A stretch of 64,000 nt of DNA, taken from positions 6,409,501 through 6,473,500 of the forward strand of contig CM076961.1 in the NCBI GenBank assembly GCA_039566865.1, written 5' to 3'. Source of the stretch: Aurelia coerulea (Eukaryota > Cnidaria > Scyphozoa > Semaeostomeae > Ulmaridae). A program made the position numbers and the translations under genes. Within the stretch, counting starts at the first letter, position 1. Each line of letters opens with the position of its first letter. Positions 1 through 9,578 of this stretch are shown in pieces. The notes below the pieces were generated by a model that was not told the DNA's origin, made no database searches, and saw nothing but the letters and a program-made list of their open reading frames with translations.

Positions 1-311
1 TTCTAATTAGATTAGTAAATTTATAATTCAGAGTAGCATCGCATTTGTCACCAAACATTTTTGACAGCCAGCCACTGCACCGTGGTCTAATTCTTTAGAA
101 AAGGATCTAATACTATTCGCGTTATTTTCTAGACCATTCATACGCCATCATAATATTTGTTTGAGGTTACAGCCTGAAATGCGAGAGCAGGATGACTGAA
201 TAGACATGCTGGGTGAATGAACAACTGTAGGAATGAATAAACAACTGTAGACACGCATCTTTAAGGTGAACAAACAATTGAATAAATAATATAAAGATGA
301 ATAAACAACTG
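1..311. other. Intergenic, short degenerate tandem repeat
   Basis: No gene is visible. From about 213 to 312 a roughly 20-30 bp phrase containing 'gaataaacaactgta' recurs three to four times with changes, which gives short spurious frames. Confidence 0.5.
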
Positions 312-313
312 TA

Positions 314-481
314 CCGGGTGCGCCAAAATATACTAAGTACGTTTGCCAGGCCACAGCAAATCGTACATTGGAGCGATTTTGAAGATTTATGACTTAAGCT
401 TTAGGAAAAAGCCTGAGTTAGATTCCAGGACTTTTTTGCAAATTTTTCTGTTTTCAATTTTTAGAGCTAGAAGCGAGTTTC
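314..481 (+). mobile_element. Mariner-like TIR element, left part only
   Basis: The sequence starts CCGGGTGCGCCAAAAT directly after a TA dinucleotide and matches, with changes, both ends of the element at 53055-53889. It runs for about 168 bp and is then cut by the TTAA-flanked MITE that begins at 482. The other end is not found nearby because the flank was later lost at the BEL/Pao junction. Assignment to the mariner/Tc1 type rests on the TA flank and the CCGGGTG terminus. Confidence 0.55.
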
Positions 482-485
482 TTAA

Positions 486-1080
486 CCCTATCCAGACTAG
501 GGGGGGGGCACAAAGTGCCCCCCCCTAGTAAACTTTTTCACACAGCTCATCGAGTATCTCTTCAATAGTCTAGCTTTTTTGTGACTTTTAGTTTCTATCT
601 ATAAGACATATTTTCATGTCTATTTCAAAAATTTTGACACTGACTCCGGGGGTCAACACATGACTTTAAATTGAGTGCTCCGCAAAAAAATTACCGTTTA
701 AGTCATAGCTTTGGAACCACTGGCTCTATGACAATGAGAAAAACATTTTTGAGCTCGTCTTGAAATAAGCTTTCATTTGATATATAGTTTATTGATTTTT
801 GATGACGTCATCAACAATTGGTTGTTGCGCATGCGTACTGACGAAAAACCATGTTATGGTTCATTTTTAGAAAAATGAGTGACATAATATGATGCAGCAG
901 GTATTTTTATGTATATTTAGCATTTTTTGCTATTTTTAAAAGTAATTTATAATCAATTTTAGACAAAAATCGCTCTTTTTTTCGTATAAAATAAATAAAT
1001 GCTGTCATCAGCAAAAATATTAGCGTTACAAAGCAAAAATTTCAAAATAAGAATTACAAGGATATAATCCCTCTATATTA
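486..1080 (+). mobile_element. piggyBac-like MITE copy A, truncated
   Basis: A TTAA (482-485) is followed by CCCTATCCAGACTAG and a GC-rich hairpin. The sequence then follows the full copies at 54466-55324 and 57972-58838 almost base for base. It stops abruptly around 1076-1080, where the LTR begins, and the rest of the copy is not found on the far side of the LTR element. It is non-coding. TTAA target and CCC...GGG termini are the usual piggyBac signature. Confidence 0.75.
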
Positions 1081-1698
1081 TGTAGCCACGAATCTCTACA
1101 GCATCGCTACAGGGGAATTTTCCAACTCACATCCAAAGCCCAAAACCCAAGAACCAAAGCAATAATAACCACTGGCTTTAGGCTTAAAATGATGCGGTTT
1201 GCTACAATAAAATTAACTCAAATCAACTTCAAATAGACCAAATAGACCAAATATACGCATAAACGAAGCATAATCAAAACGAATAAGAAACTAACGAATA
1301 ATGCATACACAAGGAATAACGAAGAATACAGAATACGAAGAAATTAATACAATACAACAGGGTCAATTATACTTACAAACTTTATTTCCTCGTAGCTATA
1401 AAGGCTCAGCAAAATCCAAAGCAAATGCCACCGCGTGCTGCCAAAGTTTCTTCGTGTCCCGGTCTTCTATCATGTTCACCTTCACTGTCTCTAGAAGCCC
1501 CGAAAGCAAGGCGCGCTTCGCTTTTATAGCTACGAGCATCGAACCGAGGCTTACAACTATGCTACGTGTCACTATATTACTGAACCAAATGAACAAAACA
1601 ACTATACGACGTAAACAACTTAACAGATGAAAAACAACCAAATTTAATACACAGGGGACAACAGGTCCCGTGTCCCTAGAGTACATTTGTGCGTCACA
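1081..1698 (-). repeat. 3' LTR of the BEL/Pao element
   Basis: This 618-bp LTR begins tgtagccacg and ends gcgtcaca on the plus strand. It aligns end to end with 8731-9340. It carries an extra 9-bp repeat unit near 1230 relative to the other LTR. Confidence 0.95.
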
Positions 1699-1766
1699 TC
1701 CGGTCTCAAACAGTGGACCAGACGGTAACTGTTTCCTTTTCTTGATCTCAAGCACAAATATCCTTC

Positions 1767-4700
1767 TCATCTATTTTCTCTATCTTCCGCTGCTTCAAGA
1801 AGGCATAGCTTGTCTATAGGTCGCAAAAGTTCTGATTTGCTTGTCTTCACCTTCACAGAACGAACCAGACCGTCTCTTCCCTTTGTCACCTCAGTCACTC
1901 TTCCCAAAGGCCAAGAACCTCTTGGTAATGATTCATCCATCACCAAAACAATGTCATCGACGGCTAAGTTTCGCTTGACAGTTTGCCATTTTTGTCTCAT
2001 CTGCAATATAGGTAAGTACTCTCTCGTCCATCTTCTCCAAAAAATGTCAGCAAGATATTGCACTTGTCTCCATCTTCTTCTTGAATAGCTATCAGATTTC
2101 ACGAAAATGCCAGGTGAAAAACATTCATTTGATTTCAGAAGCAAAAGATGGTTTGGTGTCAGGGCATTGGCATCTTTTGGGTCATCGGAGACTTTGGTTA
2201 ATGGTCTTCCATTGATGATCGACTCAATCTCGCAGAAGAGGGTCTGAAGTCCTTCGTCATCCAGCAGCTGCTCTCGCAGAAGTGCCTGCATTATCTTTCT
2301 TGTTGATCTGATGATTCGTTCCCATACTCCACCCATATGAGAAGCTTTTGGAGGGTTTGGAATCCATTTGATTTCCTGCTGCAGAAAGTGCTGATGTAGT
2401 TTGTCTTTATTCCATTGATATATTGCTTCCTTGAGTTCACGATTGCCACCAACAAAGTTTGTTCCATTGTCAGATCTCATTTCTTGTGGTCGACCTCTTC
2501 TTGACATGAAACGTCTTAATGCATGAATGAAGGAATCTGTATCCATACCATGAATTACTTCGATATGCACAGCACGAACTGCCAAACATGTGAAAAGTAC
2601 ACCATACCTTTTTTCTTGACAACGTCTTCTTTTCACCATGAACGGTCCAAAACAGTCGTATCCAACATACGTAAATGGAGGCATACCAGGATTGACTCGA
2701 TCTGGTGGTAAATCTGCCATCTTTTGCAGGCCAGGCTTCTGTAATCTCTTCTTGCAATCAAAGCATTCATTGATTATCTTACGAACTGGAACTCTTGCTT
2801 TCACTATCCAAAATCTTTCCCTGATCAGTGAGAGAACATGCTCAACGCCAGAATGCCCAGACTTGTGATGGTAGTGTCTGACTATCAGATTAACAATGTG
2901 GTGCTGCTTCGGAAGTATAACGGGATGTTTCGCTTCGTCAGATAATGCTGCATGCTTTAGACGGCCACCAACGCAAAGCAGTTCTCCAAACAGCACTGGA
3001 TCCAGTCTTCGCAAAGAGCTAGATTTGGACACAACAACTCTTGATCTCAGCTTGTTCATTTCATCTTGATATGCTTCTCTTTGTACGTGCCATAAAATGC
3101 ATTTTTCAGCTTGTTGTATCTCTTCGACTGTCAGTTGACCAGTGCTAACCAACTGATTCGCTGCATCGCGTATGTTACTTCGCAACCATTGTTTAAAACG
3201 GAGAATCCATGCAACAGCTTTCTTCAGTCGCATCCAGTCAGAAAATTTCAGAAACATTAGAGAAATGATGCTTGCTTCTTTCTCGTCGTTGACTGCAAAT
3301 GACCGCACTTTCTTTTTCAGCTCAACGTCATCATCAGGGATTTCATCAATTTCCGGCTTCACTAGCCATGATCTTTCACTCTGCCATAGAAATGGGGGAC
3401 CCTGAATCCATCTGGAGCTACTTGACAACTGGTGAGCATGCAAGCCTCTTGAAGCGTCGTCTGCAGGATTCGAAGCCGTGTCGATGTACCTCCATTGTTC
3501 TGGGTCAGAGCCATCATGTATGATTGCCAGCCTGTTTGCAACGAATGTCTGGAATCTTCTGTTTTCATTGTATATGTACCTCAAAACTGCTTGGCTATCA
3601 GTCCAAAAGATTGATTTGTTGATTTCGCAGTCGAGCTCCTTTCTGATCATTTGGTCCAATTTCACTGCCACTGTAGCTGCTGATAACTCAAGACGTGGAA
3701 TTGTCATATACTTCAAAGGGGATAGTCGTGACTTTCCAGTTACGAATGCACAGTGAACCGCGCCTTTGTTGTTAGTCATTCTGATGTATGAGACTGCTCC
3801 ATAACCTGCTTCAGAAGCATCTGAGAAATGGTGTAGCTCTGTCATGTTTGGTTCACCAAATGTTTCTGGCTTGAAGCATCTGTCAACAGAAAATTCTTGA
3901 AGTGTTTGTAGTTCTGCAAGCCATTGCTTCCAACATTGAAGTTCTTCTTCTGGGGCAGGATCATCCCATGCAAGCTTCTTCCGACATAACTGATGTAGAA
4001 TCATCTTTGCTCGAAGGATAAACGGTGAGACAAATCCAAGGGGGTCATACACTGATGATACGATGCTCAATATACCTCGTCTTGTGTCTGGTTTGTCCTT
4101 GAAACCAATGTTGTATTGAAATTTATCTTTTTCTGTATTCCATTGGAGACCCAAGGCTCTTTCAGTTGGGAGCGTGTCCTTTTCAAAATCTACATTCTTC
4201 AGTTCCTTTGATAACTCAGAGTCTGGAATGACCTCCAATACCTCTCGCTTGTTACTTGTCCACTTCGTCAGATGGAATCCTCCATGAGATAGCAGCTCAG
4301 TAACTTCTTTGTACATTTTGATTGCAGATTGTGTATCCTTGACTGACTTCAACAGGTCATCCACGTAGAAATTTCTGCGCACAGTTTCAGTGACTTCAAA
4401 GGCATATCGGTCTGCATTGTCGACAGCTGTCTTCCTCAGAGCATAGCTTGCACAGCATGGCGACCATACACCACCAAACAAATGGACGAGCATCTGATAC
4501 TCTTCTGGATCTTTGCTTAAATCACCATGGGGAAACCAAAGGAAGCGCAATGCATCAACATCATTTGGGTGAACACGTACCTGATGGAACATGGATTCAA
4601 CATCTGCCATCAGTGCCACTGATTCTTGACGGAATCGGAGTAAAACGCCAACAAGTGAATTCGTGAAGTCAGGGCCTTGCAGTACATTGTCATTCAGTGA

Positions 4701-7700
4701 TTTCCCACGGTATGTTGCTGCACAGTCGAAAACTATTCTGACTTTCTCGGGCTTCTTCGGATTGAGCACATTGTGATGTGGTAGATACCATACCGCTCCA
4801 TCATTTCTACTGATCTGATCTTGAGGAACCTTTCTTGCGTGGTCTTTCACCATGAGATCATCAATAAAGTTGGTATACTTCTCACAGAGGCCAACATCCC
4901 TTGACAACTTCCTCTTCAGGTGTTTCAGTCTGTGTTCCGCCACTGATTTGTTGTTTGGCAGATATGGTTGGATGTCTCTCCACGGTATAGCAAGTTGATA
5001 ATGCCCATCAACAAGTTTGGCTGTGTCATCGAGTACTGCTAGTGCCTTCTTATCTTCCATCGACATCGCTTTGCAGTTGTTGTCAGCAGTTGATTCACAA
5101 AAGTCACGATTGATGTACTGCTTGAATTGTTTCTCTAACGTGTCATCATTTTCGCAGGAAGAAATGAGATAGCATTGCTTACGGTTTTTACCATATCTCC
5201 AAAGTGGTCCATTAAGCGTCCAACCGAATTTCGTCTTCACTGCATAAGGTCCACCATTTTGTGCTCTTCTAATCTCTTCTGGTTGCAACGCCTCTGGCAC
5301 ATCCACACCAATAAGGAGACCAACATCTTGATTCGCAAGTGCCCTTGGGACTGTTACACCATGCAGGTAGGGCCAATTGTCTACATCATCTTGCTTTGTG
5401 ATTGATTCCAATGACACATTCAGTTTCTTCACAGAGAAGGCATTTGGGACTTCAATCATGACATTCTCGTCCAGATCCATGACATCCAAGTTGACCATGA
5501 CACATTCATGTTGCTCTTCATTGTTAACTGTAGCCAAAGACATTTTGCATCGTGTTCCAGAGATTCCAAGCTTCTTCAAGATGTCCTCTGTGCAGAATGA
5601 AGCAGTTGAGCCAGTATCTAGCATAGCATATGTACATATCACCTTGCTCTGTCCATTTCCTTTGATCTTTACTGGCACAATTGTTAATCCTTTGCTACAT
5701 CCGGCCCCAGTGTGCATATTCGATCCAACAAACTGACTTTGATTTGTTCTTCTGGAATGCTGCTGATCTGTAGCTGCTCCAGATATTGTCGTCTCTCGAC
5801 GTTTCTTCTCGAAAGCCATAACTGCTTCATGTAACGATGTCATGTGTTTTCTTCTCAAAGGACAACCAGGCACTTTGCATTCGTTTCGACGCTTGCAGCC
5901 AGCTGAGAAGTGACTCGAAGACAAACAGTTGTCACACAGTTTGCGAGAACGAATGAATTGGAGTTGTTCCACGCCAGTTTTGCCTTTGAAATCTTCACAT
6001 ACTTCTAGTTTATGCTTGCCTTCACAAAGATAGCATCTTGCATTGCCTTCATTGTCATTTGGTTTCTGGTCAGCATTTGTCTGGATGTTGAAGTTCACGT
6101 GCCTGCTGTGGCTTGACTTATCAGCAACATGTCCAGGTCGTCTCATGCGTTTGTCCCTTGTTATCTGCTTATTGCCATCCCTTTCCATGAGTGCACCAAA
6201 TACAGGGTCGTTCTTTTCAACAGCTACCATTCTCACCAATTTTCTAACATCTTCGATGTTTGGGTTGTGTCCACGCTCTCGGAATTCATAAACCCTTGAT
6301 TGCCAGCGAGATTTGACGAAAGCAGGACATCTCTCCAGAATCTTCACTAAGCAGTCTTCATTGTTGACTTGATTCAGTCTCCCTGTTGCCTTGAGTGTAA
6401 GTTCACAATTGTGTAAATCATCTGCCAGATCAATCAATGCTTCTCGATCACCAGGTTTTATCATTGGTCCATTCGTCACTTTGCATATCCAAGAATTAGT
6501 CACTTTGTATACATTTCCAAATCTTTCTGCCAGCAACTTCTTGGCCTCCTTGTATCCTTCTGATGGGCTCAGCAAAATGCAATTTTCTATCACCTTCTTT
6601 GCCTTTCCAGTACAGTATTGAATGAGAAGTTGAAGCTGCCTGCTAGAATCACAAAGATCTTTTTCCACATTATTTTCAAAGGATTTTATGAAAGAGAAAT
6701 ATTTTAAAGGATCACCATCAAATGTCATCAGTTCAGATTTTGGTAGCAATGTTGCAGCAGCTAATTTACGCATAGTTTCAAGATATTCAATACCTGAGTC
6801 ATTTATTTCATTTTGCATGGAGATGCTTTCTTCTGGGGAAACATTCATGTCATGGTGCTGCAGTGATTCTTGTTGCATGCAAGGAAATGGTAACTGTGAA
6901 GGAGCACCAAAATCATGATCTTGTTCACCACTGCGCGACACACCAGGCATGGGAAACTGTGGAGGAGCGGACTGGACATGGGGATTCACTGGCTCACCAA
7001 AGGACTGACTCACTGACAACTGAGGAGGAGCACCAATCACATGACCTTGAACGCCACTGCGTGAGATGACACTGCGCGACACACCAGGCATCTGCAACTG
7101 TGGAGGAGCGGACTGGACATGGGGATTCACTGGCTCACCAAAGGACTGACTCACTGACAACTGAGGAGGAGCACCAATCACATGACCTTGAACGCCACTG
7201 CGTGAGATGACACTGCGCGACACACCAGGCATCTGCAACTGTGGAGGAGCGGACTGGACATGGGGATTCACTGGCTCACCAAAGGACTGACTCACTGACA
7301 ACTGAGGAGGAGCACCAATCACATGACCTTGAACGCCACTGCGTGAGATGACACTGCGCGACACACCAGGCATCTGCAACTGTGGAGGAGCGGACTGGAC
7401 ATGGGGATTCACTGGCTCACCAAAGGACTGACTCACTGACAACTGAGGAGGAGCACCAATCACATGACCTTGAACGCCACTGCGTGAGATGACACTGCGC
7501 GACACACCAGGCATCTGCAACTGTGGAGGAGCGGACTGGACATGGGGATTCACTGGCTCACCAAAGGACTGACTCACTGACAACTGAGGAGGAGCACCAA
7601 TCACATGACCTTGAACGCCACTGCGTGAGATGACACTGCGCGACACACCAGGCATCTGCAACTGTGGAGGAGCGGACTGGACATGGGGATTCACTGGCTC

Positions 7701-8714
7701 ACCAAAGGACTGACTCACTGACAACTGAGGAGGAGCACCAATCACATGACCTTGAACGCCACTGCGTGAGATGACACTGCGCGACACACCAGGCATCTGC
7801 AACTGTGGAGGAGCGGACTGGACATGGGGATTCACTGGCTCACCAAAGGACTGACTCACTGACAACTGAGGAGGAGCACCAATCACATGACCTTGAACGC
7901 CACTGCGTGAGATGACACTGCGCGACACACCAGGCATCTGCAACTGTGGAGGAGCGGAGTGTACATGGGGGTTCACTTGTCCACGTCCAACATACTGAGT
8001 TGCAGACTGAGCATGTGATATCACGGTCTCAAAATCATTGCAAACTTCATCCTCTGCTTCAAGTTTCCTCAACTGTATCTCCATTTCCAAATCCTCTCTT
8101 TGTTGTTGCAACTGTATCTCTCGATTTGCAAGTGACTGTTTCATCTTCAAAAATGATGCCTCTGCCATCAACGATGCCCTTCTTGTAGCATTTGTCAATC
8201 GTGTTTCCTGTAGAAGTCGCTCACTGGAACGCATCGATGATCTAGAAGACTTACAAGAATCATTAGTAGAATGAATTTGGCTTACCGAGTCTTCAGGGGT
8301 AATATCATGCTCTCTGTCTGCTTGACCAGGCTGCTGAATTTGCTCAAAACGTAGGGCTATACGGTCTTTCATCGCCAGAAATCTCACTTCGGCTTCGTGA
8401 AAATATGCACGGCTTTCATCCAAATCGTCTTCTTCGACAAGAGAATCGCGATAGAGCTCACATGCACGACAGAATTCGTCAAAGGCTGTTTTCAAGTTGA
8501 TTTCACTCGTGATCACTTCAGAGAGGGACGATTCGGCCAGCATGGTTTCTGCCACTCGGTTCAGTGCTCTCGTAAACCCACGCTTCGCATTTGCTCTCGT
8601 CTGTTTCAGCCTTCTTCGTTCTTCGGCATCTATTCGTCTTCTGTTACGGGACTCTGAATCTGACATCACCAAATACTCATCTGATATTCCAAAGTTTTCT
8701 TGCTCATCCATCAT
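1767..8714 (-). CDS. BEL/Pao Gag-Pol polyprotein
   Basis: This uninterrupted 2315-residue frame starts 16 bases inside the 5' LTR with two consecutive Met codons. Domains in order, approximate residues: charged N-terminal region with likely coiled coil (1-240); tandem 47-residue Pro/Ser/Gln-rich repeats (246-600); DUF1759-type gag core containing TFDGDPLKY (660-830); zinc-knuckle/Cys-rich region (890-960); aspartic protease with LDTGS (about 1032); reverse transcriptase with ADVESMFHQV (about 1368) and catalytic YVDD (about 1449); Pao-type A17 region; RNase H with FSDASEAGYGA (about 1628) and WTDS (about 1703); integrase zinc site HHKSGH...CFDC (1945-1983); DDE core with YDCFGPF, SDNGTNF and GGVWERI (2020-2126); C-terminal DUF5641 (2225-2305). 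All catalytic motifs are present and no stop or frameshift is seen, so it may still be functional. No envelope-like frame follows pol. The family makes intracellular virus-like particles and integrates its cDNA. Confidence 0.96.
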   Translation of the reverse strand: MMDEQENFGISDEYLVMSDSESRNRRRIDAEERRRLKQTRANAKRGFTRALNRVAETMLAESSLSEVITSEINLKTAFDEFCRACELYRDSLVEEDDLDESRAYFHEAEVRFLAMKDRIALRFEQIQQPGQADREHDITPEDSVSQIHSTNDSCKSSRSSMRSSERLLQETRLTNATRRASLMAEASFLKMKQSLANREIQLQQQREDLEMEIQLRKLEAEDEVCNDFETVISHAQSATQYVGRGQVNPHVHSAPPQLQMPGVSRSVISRSGVQGHVIGAPPQLSVSQSFGEPVNPHVQSAPPQLQMPGVSRSVISRSGVQGHVIGAPPQLSVSQSFGEPVNPHVQSAPPQLQMPGVSRSVISRSGVQGHVIGAPPQLSVSQSFGEPVNPHVQSAPPQLQMPGVSRSVISRSGVQGHVIGAPPQLSVSQSFGEPVNPHVQSAPPQLQMPGVSRSVISRSGVQGHVIGAPPQLSVSQSFGEPVNPHVQSAPPQLQMPGVSRSVISRSGVQGHVIGAPPQLSVSQSFGEPVNPHVQSAPPQLQMPGVSRSVISRSGVQGHVIGAPPQLSVSQSFGEPVNPHVQSAPPQFPMPGVSRSGEQDHDFGAPSQLPFPCMQQESLQHHDMNVSPEESISMQNEINDSGIEYLETMRKLAAATLLPKSELMTFDGDPLKYFSFIKSFENNVEKDLCDSSRQLQLLIQYCTGKAKKVIENCILLSPSEGYKEAKKLLAERFGNVYKVTNSWICKVTNGPMIKPGDREALIDLADDLHNCELTLKATGRLNQVNNEDCLVKILERCPAFVKSRWQSRVYEFRERGHNPNIEDVRKLVRMVAVEKNDPVFGALMERDGNKQITRDKRMRRPGHVADKSSHSRHVNFNIQTNADQKPNDNEGNARCYLCEGKHKLEVCEDFKGKTGVEQLQFIRSRKLCDNCLSSSHFSAGCKRRNECKVPGCPLRRKHMTSLHEAVMAFEKKRRETTISGAATDQQHSRRTNQSQFVGSNMHTGAGCSKGLTIVPVKIKGNGQSKVICTYAMLDTGSTASFCTEDILKKLGISGTRCKMSLATVNNEEQHECVMVNLDVMDLDENVMIEVPNAFSVKKLNVSLESITKQDDVDNWPYLHGVTVPRALANQDVGLLIGVDVPEALQPEEIRRAQNGGPYAVKTKFGWTLNGPLWRYGKNRKQCYLISSCENDDTLEKQFKQYINRDFCESTADNNCKAMSMEDKKALAVLDDTAKLVDGHYQLAIPWRDIQPYLPNNKSVAEHRLKHLKRKLSRDVGLCEKYTNFIDDLMVKDHARKVPQDQISRNDGAVWYLPHHNVLNPKKPEKVRIVFDCAATYRGKSLNDNVLQGPDFTNSLVGVLLRFRQESVALMADVESMFHQVRVHPNDVDALRFLWFPHGDLSKDPEEYQMLVHLFGGVWSPCCASYALRKTAVDNADRYAFEVTETVRRNFYVDDLLKSVKDTQSAIKMYKEVTELLSHGGFHLTKWTSNKREVLEVIPDSELSKELKNVDFEKDTLPTERALGLQWNTEKDKFQYNIGFKDKPDTRRGILSIVSSVYDPLGFVSPFILRAKMILHQLCRKKLAWDDPAPEEELQCWKQWLAELQTLQEFSVDRCFKPETFGEPNMTELHHFSDASEAGYGAVSYIRMTNNKGAVHCAFVTGKSRLSPLKYMTIPRLELSAATVAVKLDQMIRKELDCEINKSIFWTDSQAVLRYIYNENRRFQTFVANRLAIIHDGSDPEQWRYIDTASNPADDASRGLHAHQLSSSSRWIQGPPFLWQSERSWLVKPEIDEIPDDDVELKKKVRSFAVNDEKEASIISLMFLKFSDWMRLKKAVAWILRFKQWLRSNIRDAANQLVSTGQLTVEEIQQAEKCILWHVQREAYQDEMNKLRSRVVVSKSSSLRRLDPVLFGELLCVGGRLKHAALSDEAKHPVILPKQHHIVNLIVRHYHHKSGHSGVEHVLSLIRERFWIVKARVPVRKIINECFDCKKRLQKPGLQKMADLPPDRVNPGMPPFTYVGYDCFGPFMVKRRRCQEKRYGVLFTCLAVRAVHIEVIHGMDTDSFIHALRRFMSRRGRPQEMRSDNGTNFVGGNRELKEAIYQWNKDKLHQHFLQQEIKWIPNPPKASHMGGVWERIIRSTRKIMQALLREQLLDDEGLQTLFCEIESIINGRPLTKVSDDPKDANALTPNHLLLLKSNECFSPGIFVKSDSYSRRRWRQVQYLADIFWRRWTREYLPILQMRQKWQTVKRNLAVDDIVLVMDESLPRGSWPLGRVTEVTKGRDGLVRSVKVKTSKSELLRPIDKLCLLEAAEDRENR
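6940..7975 (-). repeat. 141-bp tandem repeat inside gag
   Basis: A phrase beginning 'actggacatggggattcac' recurs at 6969, 7110, 7251, 7392, 7533, 7674 and 7815, exactly 141 bp apart, so each unit encodes 47 residues in frame. Central copies look identical at nucleotide level; the outer ones diverge (QFPMPG at one edge, HVHSAPP at the other). Each unit contains APPQL twice, suggesting an older internal duplication of about 24 residues. Confidence 0.95.
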
Positions 8715-8730
8715 GAAAGTTTCAAACTGA

Positions 8731-9340
8731 TGTAGCCACGAATCTCTAAAGCATCGCTACAGGGGAATTTTCCAACTCACATCCAAAGCCCAAAACCCAA
8801 GAACCAAAGCAATAATAACCACTGGCTTTAGGCTTAAAATGATGCGGTTTGCTACAATAAAATTAAACTCAAATCAACTTCAAATAGACCAAATATACGC
8901 ATAAACGAAGCATAATCAAAACGAATAAGAAACTAACGAATAATGCATACACAAGGAATAACGAAGAATACAGAATACGAAGAAATTAATACAATACAAC
9001 AGGGTCAATTATACTTACAAACTTTATTTCCTCGTAGCTATAAAGGCTCAGCAAAATCCAAAGCAAATGCCACCGCGTGCTGCCAAAGTTTCTTCGTGTC
9101 CCGGTCTTCTATCATGTTCACCTTCACTGTCTCTAGAAGCCCCGAAAGCAAGGCGCGCTTCGCTTTTATAGCTACGAGCATCGAACCGAGGCTTACAACT
9201 ACGCTACGTGTCACTATATTACTGAACCAAATGAACAAAACAACTATACGACGTAAACAACTTAACAGATGAAAAACAACCAAATTTAATACACAGGGGA
9301 CAACAGGTCCCGTGTCCCTAGAGTACATTTGTGCGTCACA
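8731..9340 (-). repeat. 5' LTR of the BEL/Pao element
   Basis: This 610-bp LTR lies upstream of gag-pol on the minus strand and should carry the promoter. The coding frame starts 16 bases downstream, so the untranslated leader outside the LTR is very short. A 96-codon frame within the LTR is present in both LTR copies but resembles nothing I know. Confidence 0.95.
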
Positions 9341-9578
9341 GTGTTCGACGTTTGATTAGATGTAAAAAGATAACGAAATAATGAATGGGCTCCCTGTTAA
9401 AATAACCATATTGCTGAGATTTTAAATTAATCTTAAACACCAGAAACTAGCAAAGCGGCTAAATATTCACGGAATTACAAGCGTTCAAAGCCCGGGGGGG
9501 GGGGGTACTTGACCTAAATTTGTACAGGGGTGTGCCCACAAAATTTTTTTTTTTTACCCTGCTCCAGAATTTTTCGCT

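Larger units (their letters stand above)
1081..9340 (-). mobile_element. BEL/Pao LTR retrotransposon, structurally complete
   Basis: Two near-identical LTRs, TG...CA in both orientations, enclose one long gag-pol frame on the minus strand. The LTRs differ by two substitutions, a 1-nt indel and a 9-nt repeat-unit indel, so the element is young or the LTRs were homogenised. No target-site duplication is visible: the bases before 1081 (tatta) and after 9340 (gtgtt) differ, and both flanks are truncated members of other repeat families. A purine-rich stretch at about 1730-1745 may be the polypurine tract. I could not identify a convincing primer-binding site in the 16 bases between the 5' LTR and the first ATG. 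Confidence 0.95.

Noticed and set aside
1396..1770. Minus-strand frame of about 100 codons within the LTR, repeated in the other LTR (9038-9328)
   Set aside because: Presence in both LTRs follows from LTR duplication. No domain, and it overlaps expected promoter/termination sequence. An LTR-encoded peptide is possible but unsupported.
6940..7975. CRISPR-like regular spacing
   Set aside because: Units are contiguous 141-bp coding repeats without spacers, in frame with gag. It is a minisatellite.
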